Shown one piece after another: positions 62,625-64,000 of a DNA stretch of 64,000 nucleotides. This DNA is from Labilibaculum sp. K2S (GTDB lineage Bacteria; Bacteroidota; Bacteroidia; Bacteroidales; Marinifilaceae). The notes beneath the pieces are model-generated. The model worked only from the letters and a program-made list of their open reading frames with translations. It ran no database searches and was not told where the DNA came from. The DNA is taken from contig NZ_JAUCMW010000011.1 of NCBI RefSeq assembly GCF_030372765.1, positions 78,147-142,146 of the forward strand, given 5' to 3'. A program made the position numbers and the translations under genes. Position 1 is the first letter of the stretch. Each line of letters starts with the position of its first letter.

Positions 62625-63665
62625 ATGAATAAACAGAAAATTTGGGAGGAAAACATACGTACATTAAGCATTGCAATGTCATTTTTGATACTGGCAATTC
62701 TTATTGGTACAGGTGGATTCATGTTTTTGAATGATGCCTATACTTTTATTGATGCCCTCTATATGACCGTGATTACGATTACAACAGTGGGTTTTACTGA
62801 AGTGCATCCGTTGTCAGATACAGGGAAACTTTTTACAATATTTTTAATTTTCGTCAGTTTTGGAATATTTGGATATTTAGCTTCAGCAGTAACCAGATTT
62901 ATTTTAGATGGCGTTTTTCGTAGAAATTTAAAAGATTATAGAACCGTGAGAAGTATAGAGAAATTAAGTGGACACGTTATTGTTTGTGGTTTTGGAAGAA
63001 ATGGGAAACAGGCATGCCTTGAATTGATGGCACATGGAGAAAATGTTGTTGTTGTTGACTCTGAGGAAAGCAGTATTGATAATGTTCGTTTGATTCCGGA
63101 ACTATTGTTTGTTCAGGGAGATGCTACTCAGGAAGAAGTGCTGCATAAGGCAAATATTTCGAATGCAAAAGCATTAATAACAGCAATCCCAAATGATGCG
63201 GAGAATGTATATGTTGTGCTTACTGCCCGGGAAATGAATTCAACGATAAAGATTATATCCCGATCAGAGAAAAGTCAATCCGACAATAAATTAAAAAGAG
63301 CAGGTGCGAATAATGTTATTATGCCTGATCGACTGGGAGGACAACAAATGGCAAAACTGGTTGCACAGCCAGATATTGTCGAATTTCTGGATAATATTCT
63401 GTTACAATCAACAAAAGGGGTAAATTTAGTAGAAGTTAGTTGTTTGGAGTTGGCTAATTGTTTTGTTGGGAAATCCATTCGTGAGTTAAATGTAAGAGAT
63501 AAATCGGGCGCCAATATAATAGGTTTAAAAGATGAAGGTGGGGCATATGTATATAATCCGTCTCCCGAAATAGTTTTGGATAAATCTTTTCATCTATTTG
63601 TTTTAGGAAACAAGGAGCAGGTTTACAATCTTAAGCAATTATTAGTAAAAGATATATTAGAGTGA
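62625..63665 (+). CDS. Potassium channel with RCK (TrkA-N and TrkA-C) domain
   Basis: 346 residues from the ATG at 62625 (an ATG ten codons upstream is also open). Two membrane segments (about 12-33 and 67-92) flank a pore loop with TITTVGFTE, the selectivity filter; GF in place of GY is common in prokaryotic MthK-like channels. HVIVCGFGRNGKQACLELMA begins the RCK domain with the nucleotide glycine motif and VVVDSEESSI the acidic end; a TrkA-C domain closes the protein (VSCLELANCFVGKSIRELNV). It would form a tetrameric K+ channel gated by ligand at the cytoplasmic ring. Confidence 0.93.
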   Translation: MNKQKIWEENIRTLSIAMSFLILAILIGTGGFMFLNDAYTFIDALYMTVITITTVGFTEVHPLSDTGKLFTIFLIFVSFGIFGYLASAVTRFILDGVFRRNLKDYRTVRSIEKLSGHVIVCGFGRNGKQACLELMAHGENVVVVDSEESSIDNVRLIPELLFVQGDATQEEVLHKANISNAKALITAIPNDAENVYVVLTAREMNSTIKIISRSEKSQSDNKLKRAGANNVIMPDRLGGQQMAKLVAQPDIVEFLDNILLQSTKGVNLVEVSCLELANCFVGKSIRELNVRDKSGANIIGLKDEGGAYVYNPSPEIVLDKSFHLFVLGNKEQVYNLKQLLVKDILE

Positions 63666-63691
63666 ATTCTTATTATTGAGATAGAATTGGA

Positions 63692-63719
63692 AATCACAAC
63701 CTAGGTTGTGATTTTTTTT
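63692..63719 (+). terminator. Terminator after the potassium-channel gene
   Basis: The palindrome 63692-63713 has arms AATCACAACCT and AGGTTGTGATT and is followed by T. Confidence 0.85.
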
Positions 63720-63796
63720 ATGGCTGTAAATCAGTGTTTTGACTTTTTGTTTTATTTTTTCTCATAAAACATTTGGAAGTATGGAGACTCTTCTGT

Positions 63797-63945
63797 TATA
63801 TTTGCATCCACTTTCAACGGAGAGTGGATTTATAAAATGGTTGTTTAGTAGTATTTTATAGGCAGTGGTAGGGTGGTCGTAGGAATCTTTTTATGATTGT
63901 ATACACCTACTAAACTTCCAATTTTATTTTTTTTAAAATTTTTTT
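63797..63945 (+). ncRNA. Candidate small structured RNA with own promoter
   Basis: TTTG (63772-63775), 21-base spacer and TATATTTG (63797-63804) form a promoter with no reading frame behind it. The presumed transcript starts near 63811 and contains a perfect long-range helix GTTTAGTAG (63843-63851)/CTACTAAAC (63907-63915) around a G-rich 55-base loop, followed by T-rich sequence. No known RNA family recognised. It could also be the leader of a gene beyond the window. Confidence 0.35.
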
Positions 63946-63979
63946 GATTAGGGATTAGGATATAATGAAATAAATGATT

Positions 63980-63987
63980 TATCTTTG
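63980..63987 (+). promoter_or_regulatory. -7 box pointing out of the window
   Basis: TATCTTTG followed by CACCCGC is typical of promoters for tRNA or ribosomal genes in Bacteroidota; the gene itself lies beyond position 64000. Confidence 0.45.
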
Positions 63988-64000
63988 CACCCGCTTTAAG

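Noticed and set aside
1..64000. CRISPR array, prophage, transposon or integrative element
   Set aside because: No direct-repeat array, integrase, transposase, capsid or relaxase was seen on either strand.

Overview
The window looks like chromosome of a marine or gut-type member of the Bacteroidota, probably order Marinilabiliales/Bacteroidales; genus cannot be settled from this stretch. The pointers are AT-rich DNA, a SusC/SusD pair, a type IX-like OmpA lipoprotein, glutamine synthetase III, many Bacteroidota-specific families (DUF3109, DUF2851, DUF3857, DUF4922, DUF1460) and promoters of the Bacteroidota form TTTG-N19-TAnnTTTG instead of sigma70 boxes with Shine-Dalgarno sites. No phage, transposase, CRISPR array or integrative element was found.

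Region 1 (1-13.0 kb) is mixed core genome: the 5' part of an OprC-like copper receptor with a small CNGKC protein upstream, selD-yedF, a histidine phosphatase, an O-methyltransferase/M16 peptidase pair, three identical tRNA-Phe genes around an S41 peptidase, gpmI, a DUF3109 protein and an M20 peptidase.

Region 2 (13.2-47.8 kb) is the most interesting part: an almost continuous peptidoglycan (muropeptide) salvage and catabolism locus. It holds a GntR/FadR-type regulator; MurNAc-6-P etherase (murQ) with an amino-sugar kinase; a NagB-PIG-L fusion; a very large amidase-like protein; a DUF1460 amidase; a DUF4922 HIT-like protein; a double GNAT; a SpoIID-like protein; an AmpG-type permease; an SGNH esterase; a NagX-type membrane acyltransferase; the exo-muramidase NamZ; a GHL10-type hydrolase; an SSS symporter; anmK; a serine hydrolase that looks like a NagZ-beta-lactamase fusion without its NagZ barrel; an NlpC/P60 endopeptidase; a Tat-exported dipeptide epimerase; and a SusCD importer. 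A shared sequence (core ACATGT followed by ATGAC or AATAC, i.e. a GT-N3-AC GntR-like operator) occurs six times, only in the control regions of these genes, and in two cases lies directly downstream of a good -7 box. I read it as one regulon. Together the genes would import cell-wall fragments through SusCD, trim glycan and peptide in the periplasm, move sugars and muropeptides inward (SSS, AmpG) and feed GlcNAc-6-P/GlcN-6-P into glycolysis. Decayed gene remnants, including a clear anmK fragment, show that the locus has been rearranged. A split ThrE-type exporter sits inside it without obvious relation.

Region 3 (47.9-64 kb) returns to housekeeping: a PPP-type phosphatase overlapping a CotH-like unknown, glnN (GSIII) with a leader hairpin, a PorE-like OmpA lipoprotein, purM, a DUF3857/transglutaminase protein, prfA, pyrF, DUF2851 and a TrkA-N potassium channel. 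The last 300 bases hold a candidate structured RNA and a -7 box pointing out of the window.
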